64,000 nucleotides of DNA from an uncultured Prevotellaceae bacterium (lineage in GTDB: Bacteria > Bacteroidota > Bacteroidia > Bacteroidales > Muribaculaceae): positions 28,136 to 92,135 of the forward strand of contig ONGE01000013.1 in the NCBI GenBank assembly GCA_900317325.1, given 5' to 3'. A program made the translations under genes and the position numbers. This document shows positions 36,539 to 44,876 of this stretch, in pieces; the first letter of the stretch is position 1, and each line of letters opens with the position of its first letter. The notes under the pieces are model-generated. The model worked only from the letters and a program-made list of their open reading frames with translations. It did not search any database and had not been told where the DNA came from.

Positions 36539-37192
36539 ATGAAGAAGATAGCATTAATGGCGGTGGTGGCGCTGATGTGCCTCACCGCCGCGGCTCAGGC
36601 CAACCAGGACCCGTATTATGCCCGTCGTGCGACCCTGTTCGACGAGTTGCCCATCGGCAAGAAGGACATCGTCATGCTGGGCAACAGCCTCACCGACGGC
36701 TGCGAGTTCAACGAGTTGCTGAATAACCGCCACATCAAGAACCGCGGCATCGTGGGCGATATCGTCCAGGGCCTGATTGACCGCATCGATCCCATCATCA
36801 AGGGACAGCCCAAGAAGTTGTTCATCATGAGCGGCGTGAACGACATCTCGCACGACGTGAGTGCCGACAGCATTGCCCGCGTGACCGAGCGCCTCATCGT
36901 CATGGTCAAGCAAGGCAGCCCCCGCACCAAAATCTACCTGCAGAGTTTGCTGCCCTTCAACAACGACGTGCGAGAGTGGAAATTGCTCAAGGGACGTGAC
37001 CACGTCGTCGTCGAGGCCAACATCCTGCTAGAGCAAGTCGCCCGACGTCAAGGTGTCACATGGATCAACCTTTACCCGTTGTTCGTCGACGACCAGGGCC
37101 GCCTGCGCGCCGACCTTACCAACGACGGCCTTCACCTCATGGGCAAAGGCTACCTCATCTGGCGCGACGCCATCAAGCCCTACGTCAAATAG
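36539..37192 (+). CDS. Exported SGNH/GDSL hydrolase
   Basis: 217 residues with a signal peptide (about 1-20). SGNH blocks are visible: VMLGNSLTDGCEF (nucleophile Ser), NRGIVGD (Gly), MSGVNDIS (Asn) and TNDGLHLMGKGY (Asp/His). It is an esterase or acylesterase of the periplasm or outside. In this locus an attractive role is removing O-acetyl groups from MurNAc so that amidases and NamZ can work, but the substrate is not shown by the sequence. I start at the ATG 36539, because an upstream in-frame ATG at 36497 would place 14 polar residues before the signal peptide. It is the last gene before a strong terminator. Confidence 0.82.
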   Translation: MKKIALMAVVALMCLTAAAQANQDPYYARRATLFDELPIGKKDIVMLGNSLTDGCEFNELLNNRHIKNRGIVGDIVQGLIDRIDPIIKGQPKKLFIMSGVNDISHDVSADSIARVTERLIVMVKQGSPRTKIYLQSLLPFNNDVREWKLLKGRDHVVVEANILLEQVARRQGVTWINLYPLFVDDQGRLRADLTNDGLHLMGKGYLIWRDAIKPYVK

Positions 37193-37257
37193 CGCCCGCT
37201 CCTGTTTCGACATGTGATGGGAATGGTGGCTCTGCCGCCATCATCATGATTTATAGT

Positions 37258-37285
37258 GCCACGGTTGTGCCGTGGCCTTTTTTTT
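37258..37285 (+). terminator. Intrinsic terminator ending the recycling locus
   Basis: GCCACGG pairs with CCGTGGC around TTGTG, followed by C and eight T residues. Confidence 0.88.
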
Positions 37286-37305
37286 GTGCCAATTATCGTG
37301 ATAAA

Positions 37306-37337
37306 TTTGCACACATCGCTAAAAAGAGCTAATTTTG
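37306..37337 (+). promoter_or_regulatory. Bacteroidetes promoter of the polysaccharide cluster
   Basis: TTTG at 37306-37309, 20-base spacer, TAATTTTG at 37330-37337. The first gene starts about 195 bases downstream. Confidence 0.7.
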
Positions 37338-37531
37338 CCGTTTAATGTGGCAGCCAAAGCCGCCGAGAAACAACTTTGCGACTGGCCGCGCCACAAGACA
37401 TACAACAGGTAACTCGCTGATAATGACGACTGAGATAGTGTCTCCAGCCTTACCCGCTCTTCACATGCTCACCGCAGCTCACAAGCCACGGTGACCCTTG
37501 TTGTATACTTGCCCTAAAAACCGATAAACCT

Positions 37532-39157
37532 TTGCCTGAAAACCATATCTCCAATAATGACACTGTAAAGAGTGCTTCTGTCTCTAATGAGCCTGAAGTA
37601 TCACAGAGTGCCATCGAAACTACGCAAAAGGAACAGGAGGATGCAGGAGGAACGCGGCGCATTGCTAAGAATGCGCTGATGCTCTACATCCGAATGTTCA
37701 TCACAATGATTGTAGGGCTCTACACCTCACGTGTAGTGCTTCATACGCTCGGCGTAGAGGACTACGGTACCTATGGCGTAGTGGGAGGTGTGGTGGCCAT
37801 GATGGGTTTTCTGAATGCCGCGATGGGCGGTGCCACGAGCCGTTTCTTGACATTTGAACTGGGGCGAGGAGACAAGAAGCGGCTAGCCGATACATTTTCC
37901 AGCGCACTCATCGTTCACGTAGGTATTGCCCTGGTTGTCCTGGTCTTGGCCGAGACGATTGGTCTGTGGTTCATGACCCACAAGCTTGTCATTCCCGAAG
38001 GGCGCATGACCGCTGCTCATTGGGTTTATCAGCTGAGTATCGTGAGTGCCATGCTGGGCATCACACAGACCCCTTATAATGCCAGCATCATCGCACATGA
38101 GAAGATGGGTGTGTATGCCTATGTCGAGATTCTCAATGTCACTCTCAAGCTGCTGATCGTCTATCTGTTAACCATTGGGAACTTCGATAAACTCATTCTT
38201 TATGCAATTCTGGTGTTTGCAGTGAGTGTCATCATCATCATGGTGTACCGCATCTACTGCATCCGCCATTTCGAGGAAACCCATTTCCGTTGGGTGTGGG
38301 ACAAATCAATATTAAAGCCGCTGCTATCTTTCTCGGGTTGGAATCTGTATGGAAACATGGGAGGCCTTTTCCAGCAACAGGGTACCAACTTTGTGATCAA
38401 CTTTTTCTTTGGGGTTGCTATGAATGCCGCAGTCAGTATCGGTTTGACGATTGCTAACACGGTAAATCAATTTGCCTCCAATGTGATGCTCGCTTTTCGC
38501 CCTCAGATCATCAAGAAGTATTCAGTTGGTGATAAACAGGGGATGAGTGACCTGACGATACTGGCTATCAAGATCATCATGTTCATCTATTGCTTGGTAG
38601 CGGTGCCGGTTTTTGTTGAAGTGCATAATCTGTTGGAAATCTGGTTGGTTGATGTTCCCGATCATTCTGCGGTGTTGTGCCGCTTGTTCTTGATCAGTAT
38701 CTTTTTTGAAACAATCAGGTATCTGCTGATTATTGATATCCATGCATCTGGTAATGTGAAACTGGTGAGTTTCATTGCTGGATCAGTATTCATCTTGATA
38801 CCGTTTGTCACATACTTTTTCTTCTACCTCGGCTTGAGTGTCGAAGCTGCATTTGTCATTCTCATTGTTGCCAATGTGATCTTGTGCACGGCCAATGTCG
38901 GGTTAGTTCGTCATTACTGTGGAGTGAATGTCTTTCCCTATGTAGGTGCGATACTCAGGGTGATAGTGACAAGTGCTTTAGCACTGTTGGTGTGCATGTA
39001 TATCAAGACCTGGATTCCACCGTTGTATATTCACATGATAACCAATACCGTTATCGCGCTCACAGTAGTGGTTTCAAGTTACTTTGTCTTGTGTTTTAAT
39101 GCTCACCAGCGACAGTACGCGATTGATTTTGTAAAAACAAAACTACATCTGAAATGA
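37532..39157 (+). CDS. Polysaccharide flippase (Wzx/MATE-like membrane protein)
   Basis: 541 residues with about 12-14 membrane helices; exports lipid-linked repeat units across the inner membrane. The N-terminal RRIAKNALMLYIRMFITMIVGLYTSRVVLHTLGVEDYGTYGVVGGVVAM is characteristic of Bacteroidales O-unit flippases. The start is uncertain. A TTG at 37532 gives a 40-residue polar N-terminus, while the first in-frame ATG (37679) lies inside the first conserved segment and would remove part of it. I keep the TTG. The stop overlaps the start of the next gene by 4 bases. Confidence 0.85.
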   Translation: MPENHISNNDTVKSASVSNEPEVSQSAIETTQKEQEDAGGTRRIAKNALMLYIRMFITMIVGLYTSRVVLHTLGVEDYGTYGVVGGVVAMMGFLNAAMGGATSRFLTFELGRGDKKRLADTFSSALIVHVGIALVVLVLAETIGLWFMTHKLVIPEGRMTAAHWVYQLSIVSAMLGITQTPYNASIIAHEKMGVYAYVEILNVTLKLLIVYLLTIGNFDKLILYAILVFAVSVIIIMVYRIYCIRHFEETHFRWVWDKSILKPLLSFSGWNLYGNMGGLFQQQGTNFVINFFFGVAMNAAVSIGLTIANTVNQFASNVMLAFRPQIIKKYSVGDKQGMSDLTILAIKIIMFIYCLVAVPVFVEVHNLLEIWLVDVPDHSAVLCRLFLISIFFETIRYLLIIDIHASGNVKLVSFIAGSVFILIPFVTYFFFYLGLSVEAAFVILIVANVILCTANVGLVRHYCGVNVFPYVGAILRVIVTSALALLVCMYIKTWIPPLYIHMITNTVIALTVVVSSYFVLCFNAHQRQYAIDFVKTKLHLK

Positions 39158-40128
39158 AGAATATACTTATCCTGGATACATCAGTTGCATCTGATAATAA
39201 AGGAGATGACATCATTATGGAGTGTGTTCATAAAGAATTAGAACCGCTCTTGAGGGCTTGCTATGAGTTGACATTACCTACTCAAGTTTCTCCTTTTCAT
39301 TGGTATCAGGTGTGGCGCAATTCTTCACGCCTCCAGTACTTCTCGAATTGCGAACTGAAATTCATAGGCGGGTCCAATATCTTGTGTAAGAATCTGTTGA
39401 CCCACTATCCCCAGTGGAATATCAATTGGTTTAATTGTAGGCCCCTGATGGGTTGTGTCGGGGTAGGCGTTGGTGCCGGTGCTGGCGAGAAGATCAATTG
39501 GTACACGCGCAAGATGTATCAACGTGTGCTCAGTCATGACTATTATCACAGCGTGAGGGATGAGCGCACCAAGGCTTTTGTTGAGAGCCTGGGTCTCAAG
39601 GCTATCAACACGGGCTGTGTGACGATGTGGATGCTTACGCCTGATTTCTGTAAAACCATTCCGTCAACAAAGTCTGAGCGGGTGGTGTTTACCTTGACGC
39701 GCCGAGCTGGTCATGACAAGGATTATCAGATGTTGATTGACACGTTGAACAAGAATTATGCCGAGGTGACCTTCTGGCCCCAAGGTATGGGCGATTTCAA
39801 TTATTTTCAGCAATTTAAGAATATTGAGGGAATCAGGGTGCTGCAGGCCAGCAAGGAAGCCTATGATGAATACTTGACCAACAACGACACCGATTATGTG
39901 GGTTCTCGCCTGCATGGTGGCGTGTATGCGATGCGCCATGGTCGCCGTGCCATCATCATAGCCATTGATGAGCGAGCCCGTGAAATCAATGCCTCGAATC
40001 ATCTGAATTGTCTGGAAATGAAGGATATGGCTCAATTGTCGGATTACATCAATTCAACCTTTGAGACAAAGGTGGAGATGGATTACAAGGCAATCAATAA
40101 ATGGAAAAAACAATTCTTGTCATTTTAA
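39154..40128 (+). CDS. Polysaccharide pyruvyltransferase family protein
   Basis: 324 residues, soluble. MKNILILDTSVASDNKGDDIIMECVHKEL and the C-terminal region with DTDYVGSRLHGGVYAMRHGRRAIIIAIDERAREIN fit the PS_pyruv_trans fold (GT-B-like). Members add pyruvate ketals to polysaccharide sugars or act as related transferases. It starts inside the flippase stop (ATGA overlap), so the two are translationally coupled. Confidence 0.8.
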   Translation: MKNILILDTSVASDNKGDDIIMECVHKELEPLLRACYELTLPTQVSPFHWYQVWRNSSRLQYFSNCELKFIGGSNILCKNLLTHYPQWNINWFNCRPLMGCVGVGVGAGAGEKINWYTRKMYQRVLSHDYYHSVRDERTKAFVESLGLKAINTGCVTMWMLTPDFCKTIPSTKSERVVFTLTRRAGHDKDYQMLIDTLNKNYAEVTFWPQGMGDFNYFQQFKNIEGIRVLQASKEAYDEYLTNNDTDYVGSRLHGGVYAMRHGRRAIIIAIDERAREINASNHLNCLEMKDMAQLSDYINSTFETKVEMDYKAINKWKKQFLSF

Positions 40129-40141
40129 CGAGAATAAGTTT

Positions 40142-41374
40142 ATGGAGAAGATTATTCTACACAAGATTGTAGTTGATGGTCATCTTATTGAATACCATTA
40201 TTCTGTTACTGATGGTCTTAAGCGCTTCTTTCAGACAGACAAGATGTTCTTGGAATATGAACAAGATATGTCATCTGTGCCAATTTCCATTCTAACGATA
40301 CCATTTGTCTCATGCATGGCTGGATTGATGTGGCTGAGCAATTGCGCAGTTTACGTTGACGAGATAGACAGGACTTTTTATGATGCTCTCAAGCAAATTA
40401 AAAGCGCTTTTCAGGAATTACATTATGATACCCCCTTGAAGGGAGTACTGATACCGTCTATATTCCGACATAATGTGATAGCTGAGTCGCAGAATTGTTT
40501 GTTGCTATTTGGCGGTGGTGTGGATTGCCATTGTTCATACTTAAGAAATAAGGACATAATTAGCGATGTCTGCAATATCAATGGATGGTTGAATACCCCT
40601 GAGTCGATGGATAAGGTTGATCAGTCAGACAAGAGGATTACAGAGGGTTTTGCCAAAAGTATGAGCATTAACTCATCACATGTGCGCTCAAATTTTGCTT
40701 CTCAGTTCAGACTTGCTTCGTTTAATGAGTCGTTTGATGTAAGTTATTGGTATGAGTTCTTACATTCAATGGCGTTTATTGCAATCTCGATACCTCTTTG
40801 TTGTGTAAAAAACCTTTCCAGGATAATAATAGCGAGTTCATTTACTAAAGGCAGAACTATTGCGCGGTGTTCTTCATATATCACAACTGATAGTGAGTTC
40901 AGGTTTGCTGCAAGTGGTTCGGTTGTTCATGATGGTTTTGAACTAAGCCGACAAGATAAAGTGAGGTTCTTGGTAGAGTACCAGAGGTTATCGGGAAAGC
41001 CATATCCGATACAGGTTTGCTCATTTAATGACAATAATTGTGGTGGGTGCGAGAAGTGTTTCAGAACTATTATAGCGATTGTGGCTGAAGGTGGAATTCC
41101 ATCAGATTTTGGTTTCAGAATCCCCGGTGGTTTATTGAACCATTGGAAAAAAGTGGTATACAATAATGTGGGTTTATGGGGAGTAGAAAAAGAAAAATAT
41201 TACTATAATCAAAGCCGTCAACGGATGCGGGAGAATTACGGCATCATTCAGGACAAGGAATTTGTGGACTGGTTCTTGAGTTTTGATTTTGACAAAGCTC
41301 ACCGCCAGGGCCTCAGGCGCTATTATCGCCAGAATTTCTTCTCGATACTCAAACGAAAACTAAAATTGGGATAA
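40142..41374 (+). CDS. Unassigned cluster protein with a degenerate PP-loop-like motif
   Basis: 410 residues, AT-rich gene. LLLFGGGVDCHCSYL (G124-GGVD-C129) looks like the SGGxDS pyrophosphate loop of N-type ATP pyrophosphatases (QueC, asparagine synthetase), with Cys in place of the final Ser. Near residue 300, FNDNNCGGCEKCFRT resembles the QueC-type cysteine cluster that binds zinc. The function is not recognised. The motifs suggest adenylation of a carboxyl or amide formation on a sugar or lipid precursor. I start at the ATG 40142, because a longer in-frame start at 40061 would overlap the preceding gene. Confidence 0.62.
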   Translation: MEKIILHKIVVDGHLIEYHYSVTDGLKRFFQTDKMFLEYEQDMSSVPISILTIPFVSCMAGLMWLSNCAVYVDEIDRTFYDALKQIKSAFQELHYDTPLKGVLIPSIFRHNVIAESQNCLLLFGGGVDCHCSYLRNKDIISDVCNINGWLNTPESMDKVDQSDKRITEGFAKSMSINSSHVRSNFASQFRLASFNESFDVSYWYEFLHSMAFIAISIPLCCVKNLSRIIIASSFTKGRTIARCSSYITTDSEFRFAASGSVVHDGFELSRQDKVRFLVEYQRLSGKPYPIQVCSFNDNNCGGCEKCFRTIIAIVAEGGIPSDFGFRIPGGLLNHWKKVVYNNVGLWGVEKEKYYYNQSRQRMRENYGIIQDKEFVDWFLSFDFDKAHRQGLRRYYRQNFFSILKRKLKLG

Positions 41375-41431
41375 AACACCTATTCATTGAATTGGTGATT
41401 ACTTGGCTCTTTTGTTTTTACTGTTAATCGT

Positions 41432-42340
41432 ATGAAATTCAGAGAACTGTTTTATAGTGATTATTATAACATTGCTTTCCGCAATAAAAAGGAAGACAAA
41501 GCCAATTCTGACAGAGAGTGGACTGTTGTGAAATCATCAAATCATGAGTGGTTTGCTGATCCATTTTTATTTCAATGGGGTGGCAAGCAATTTATTTTTG
41601 CTGAGAGAATGAACGTTTGGCAGACTAATGGCACTCTTGCTTATTGTGAAGTCTTAGATGATGGTACAACTTCACCTTTTAAAGAAGTACTGACAGAACC
41701 GTTTCACTTGTCATATCCCAATGTGTTTGAATATTCCGGAAGCGTCTATATGATTCCGGAAACAGGCCATAACAAAGATATAAGATTATACAAAGCAGTT
41801 CAGTTTCCAGATAAATGGACTCTTGTGAAAAGTTTTTGGACAGGAGCTAATTTTGTGGACACATCTTTTGTTAGTGGTTTTCATGATGGAATTGTATATC
41901 TTTGTAGCTATGATTGGGGTCATAAAAGTTCACATTTCTATAAGTTTGATTTAAAAGATTTGTCACTATCCGAACTGCCGAATAATCCAAATATGCAGAA
42001 TGAGCGGAGCGGTGGTAATTTCTTTGAAGAAAGAGCAGCAAGACTTCGAGTTTTACAGGATTGCTCTCAAACCTATGGAGCCAAAATAATTATAAACAGA
42101 ATAGAATGTGATGATTTTGAGGCTGGAAAAGCTTCCGACACCTTCGATTTTGAGATTCTTCCACAGAACTTAAGGCTTAATTCAAAAGGTATGAAGCCAA
42201 AATGTTGTCATACGTATAATCAAATTGTTTCTCTTGAAGTTGTGGATTTTCTGGCTGAAAGATTCGTCTGGTTCCAGCCGTTTTTAATACTGAGAAGGAA
42301 AATCCGCTCTGCATATAATAAAGTGCTTAGATTGTTCTAA
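41432..42340 (+). CDS. Glucosamine inositolphosphorylceramide transferase-like beta-propeller protein
   Basis: 302 residues, soluble, AT-rich gene. HEWFADPFLFQWGGKQFIFAERMNVW, FHLSYPNVFEYSGSVYMIPETGHN and FVDTSFVSGFHDGIVYLCSYDW are the repeated blades of a GH43-like five-bladed propeller. In this form it is found at the N-terminus of plant GINT1-type transferases and as free-standing proteins in bacterial polysaccharide clusters. It probably binds or transfers a sugar; no catalytic set can be named. Confidence 0.7.
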   Translation: MKFRELFYSDYYNIAFRNKKEDKANSDREWTVVKSSNHEWFADPFLFQWGGKQFIFAERMNVWQTNGTLAYCEVLDDGTTSPFKEVLTEPFHLSYPNVFEYSGSVYMIPETGHNKDIRLYKAVQFPDKWTLVKSFWTGANFVDTSFVSGFHDGIVYLCSYDWGHKSSHFYKFDLKDLSLSELPNNPNMQNERSGGNFFEERAARLRVLQDCSQTYGAKIIINRIECDDFEAGKASDTFDFEILPQNLRLNSKGMKPKCCHTYNQIVSLEVVDFLAERFVWFQPFLILRRKIRSAYNKVLRLF

Positions 42341-42392
42341 TTATTCTTTGTCATCATAGTATTTGAATGATTAAGATTCAGTTGATTTTTAG

Positions 42393-43601
42393 ATGAACAA
42401 GCCGAGAATTTTTATCAATATGCATTATATGGAGGTGGGCGGAGCCGAGAGGGCTTTGCTGGGCTTGTTAAATGCACTCGATACAGACCGCGTGGATGTG
42501 GATTTATTCATTAATCAACACACAGGAGAGTTCATGCAGATGATACCTGACAAGGTGAACCTTTTGCCTGAAATCCGTAGCTATAATGCTATAGAGCGTC
42601 CGATGAAGCAGATTCTTTTAGAGGGTCAATTGGGAATCTTTTATGCTCGTTTGAAGGCTCGTAGTCAACATGCCAAATACAGCAAATCTTTGCCCGGTCC
42701 TGAAAAGAGTATTGATTGCAGTGCCTTTCAATATGTCGCAGATGCTGTACAACCTTTCCTGCCGTCGCTTGAAAGACTGGGTGAGTATGATTTGGCTATC
42801 AGTTTTATCACTCCACACAACATAGTCCTTAGCAAGGTGAAGTCAAAGAAAAAAATTGCTTGGATTCATACCGACTATTCAGCTATACACGTGAATGTCG
42901 ATAAAGAGTTGCCTATATGGGACGGTTATGACTATATCGCGTCAATTTCACCGGATTGCAAACGCTCGTTTCTTAAGCTCTTTCCGTCTTTAGAGAGAAA
43001 GATTATTGACATTGAGAATATTTTGTCACCCGAATTTGTTAGGCAACAGGCAGAATTGTTTGATGTTAGTGATGAGATGACGTCAGATGGGTTAAAACTG
43101 CTTTCTGTTGGACGGTATACCCAGGCAAAGAATTATGAAAATGTACCAGATATCGCGAGAAGAATCGTTAATGCGGGTTATTCGGATTTGCGCTGGTATA
43201 TCATCGGCTTCGGTGGCTTGGAATCTTTAATCCGACAAAAGATTGCTGAAGCAGGAATGGAGAATCACGTGATTCTCTTGGGTAAGAAAGATAATCCTTA
43301 TCCCTATATTAAGGCTTGTGATATTTATGTCCAACCGAGTCGCTATGAGGGTAAGAGCGTGACTGTTCGAGAGGCGCAGATTCTTTATAAACCCGTAATA
43401 GTGACCAATTATTCAACAGCAGGTAGTCAGATTCAAGACGGTATTGATGGTGTCATTGTGCCCTTAGATAATGAAGCTTGTGCCAATGGAATCATCAATG
43501 TGGTTGAAAATAAGGAACTGCTGAATTCCATATCAGCTTGGCTTTCCACCCACGATTATGGTAATGAAAGCGAAGTGGAGAAAATATATAATTTATTTTA
43601 G
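42393..43601 (+). CDS. Glycosyltransferase family 4
   Basis: 402 residues, GT-B fold. The N-terminal MEVGGAERALLGLLNAL is the GG-AE motif of family 4. The C-terminal part has SVGRYTQAKNYENVPDIA and IKACDIYVQPSRYEGKSVTVREAQILYKPVIVTNY, with the E-x7-E type donor site. It would transfer a sugar from a nucleotide donor to the growing repeat unit on the cytoplasmic side. The next gene starts 19 bases later. Confidence 0.88.
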   Translation: MNKPRIFINMHYMEVGGAERALLGLLNALDTDRVDVDLFINQHTGEFMQMIPDKVNLLPEIRSYNAIERPMKQILLEGQLGIFYARLKARSQHAKYSKSLPGPEKSIDCSAFQYVADAVQPFLPSLERLGEYDLAISFITPHNIVLSKVKSKKKIAWIHTDYSAIHVNVDKELPIWDGYDYIASISPDCKRSFLKLFPSLERKIIDIENILSPEFVRQQAELFDVSDEMTSDGLKLLSVGRYTQAKNYENVPDIARRIVNAGYSDLRWYIIGFGGLESLIRQKIAEAGMENHVILLGKKDNPYPYIKACDIYVQPSRYEGKSVTVREAQILYKPVIVTNYSTAGSQIQDGIDGVIVPLDNEACANGIINVVENKELLNSISAWLSTHDYGNESEVEKIYNLF

Positions 43602-43620
43602 GTAAAATGGTTGAGGCATT

Positions 43621-44388
43621 ATGATACCAAAGGTAATACATTATTGTTGGTTTGGGCGTAATCCATTGCCTAAGAGTGCTGTGAAGTGTATTGATAGCTG
43701 GCGCAAGCTAATGCCCGACTATGAGATCAAGGAATGGAACGAGGATAACTTTGATGTCAACATGATTCCATATACCGCTGAGGCTTACAGCGTGGGGAAA
43801 TATGCATTTGTCAGTGACTTTGCGCGGTTTTGGATTTTGTATAATTATGGAGGTGTGTACTTTGACACTGATGTTGAGGTGATAAAGTCAATTGATGATA
43901 TTGTCGAAAAGGGAGCTTTTATGGGGGTTGAGGTGATGTGTGAGGTAGTTCCAACAGATCTCATCGGTTATCCAATGGTTGCTCCTGGCTTAGGCATTGG
44001 TACTCCTGCTGGCACTGAGTTCTATAAGAAATTATTAGACTATTATTCCGGCCTTCATTTCTTGCGTGAAGATGGTAGCATCATGGGTGGAACTGTGGTG
44101 GCTCACACGACAAGATTACTGGTTAAAGAAGGTTTGCAGAAGCGTGCCGACATGCAGCAAGTTTCTGGTATCTGGATTTATCCAGAGGATTATTTTAACC
44201 CGTTTGATGACCTTACTGGTCGGTTGAACAAGACGGAGCGGACATATACTATCCATTGGTATTCAAGGTCATGGCAGAGAAAACAAAGTGCTTTTAGGCT
44301 GTGGCTTTCACGTATGTCTCACAGAGTGTTTGGCCTAGCGTTGTTCAAGTTAAAAAAGAAACTAAACCTAATCAGTTGGCGCATGTAG
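43621..44388 (+). CDS. Glycosyltransferase family 32 (DXD type)
   Basis: 255 residues. MIPKVIHYCWFGRNPLP, IKEWNEDNFDVN, FVSDFARFWILYNYGGVYFDTDVEV (DTD metal site) and the final IHWYSRSWQ are the conserved blocks of this capsule/O-antigen transferase family. It is the last gene of the polysaccharide cluster and is followed at once by a GC-rich terminator. No polymerase, chain-length regulator or initiating transferase is present in this window, so the cluster depends on genes elsewhere. Confidence 0.9.
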   Translation: MIPKVIHYCWFGRNPLPKSAVKCIDSWRKLMPDYEIKEWNEDNFDVNMIPYTAEAYSVGKYAFVSDFARFWILYNYGGVYFDTDVEVIKSIDDIVEKGAFMGVEVMCEVVPTDLIGYPMVAPGLGIGTPAGTEFYKKLLDYYSGLHFLREDGSIMGGTVVAHTTRLLVKEGLQKRADMQQVSGIWIYPEDYFNPFDDLTGRLNKTERTYTIHWYSRSWQRKQSAFRLWLSRMSHRVFGLALFKLKKKLNLISWRM

Positions 44389-44408
44389 GCGTTCGATATG
44401 AGATATAG

Positions 44409-44446
44409 CAGCGGGCCGGTTCTGATTTGAGCCGGCCCGCTGTTTC
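44409..44446 (+). terminator. Terminator of the polysaccharide cluster
   Basis: 11-bp perfect GC-rich stem (44409-44419 with 44432-44442), then TTTC. Confidence 0.82.
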
Positions 44447-44541
44447 AAGTATTACTTGAGGTTTGATCATCGGGTTTTTGTTTTGAAGAAAACTGATTTG
44501 AATTGTTAAGTGTTTGGTTTTCAAATAGTTGTAAATTTATT

Positions 44542-44584
44542 AGGTCAAAAAAACATAAATTTGAGGTCAAAAAAACGCAAATTG
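44542..44584. repeat. Two adjacent A-rich direct repeats
   Basis: Copies at 44542-44563 and 44564-44584 both begin AGGTCAAAAAAAC and end in AAATT(T)G. Confidence 0.65.
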
Positions 44585-44746
44585 TCCTAATTGTTTTAGG
44601 CGATTTTCCAAATGTGGTAAAGGGTAAGGCAGTAATTTTGTGCTGTCAAGAAAGACCCTCGACAATTAAACCGTTACTTGGAAACTATACCTCCAAAAAG
44701 GATGATGATGTCAAGAACGTTAACTGCGTCCTTGACATCGTTTTTT
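44570..44746 (+). ncRNA. Candidate small RNA ending in an intrinsic terminator
   Basis: A -7-like box (44556-44563) is followed about 140 bases later by a 13-bp stem with one mismatch (44707-44719 with 44727-44739) and a T6 run. No gene lies between. The 5' end is estimated from the box and is not known. It could also be a leftover of a lost gene. Confidence 0.3.
44707..44746 (+). terminator. Intrinsic terminator with no obvious gene upstream
   Basis: GATGTCAAGAACG pairs with CGTCCTTGACATC (one A-C mismatch), followed by G and six T residues. Confidence 0.75.
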
Positions 44747-44876
44747 CTTGCCGTGGGGTATAGTGTGAAAAAATGTTGGCGCGACGAGTTTTTTTGGCTC
44801 GGGCGGTGTTTATTTTGTGGGTTTTATTGTAATTTAGCGGGTTAAAAGACAGCCATGTGGCTGATTGATAAAGACA

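Larger units (their letters stand above)
37193..37531. other. Gene-free boundary between recycling locus and polysaccharide cluster
   Basis: Contains a small hairpin (ATGGTGGC 37223-37230 with GCCGCCAT 37234-37241), an intrinsic terminator (37258-37285), a full promoter (37306-37337) and then about 195 bases of leader in which I see no further structure. A leader this long before a polysaccharide gene could host regulation. Confidence 0.6.
44389..44876. other. Non-coding stretch with two terminators and a possible small RNA
   Basis: Holds the cluster terminator (44409-44446), a pair of 21-22-base direct repeats beginning AGGTCAAAAAAAC (44542-44584), a TAnnTTTG box inside the first copy (TAAATTTG, 44556-44563), and a second intrinsic terminator (44707-44746). 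An 86-codon reading frame (44503-44763) runs through the second terminator and shows no protein features, so I do not call it. Confidence 0.6.

Noticed and set aside
44503-44763. 86-codon plus-strand frame between the polysaccharide cluster and the DUF5106 gene
   Set aside because: It runs through an intrinsic terminator and direct repeats and has no recognisable protein features.
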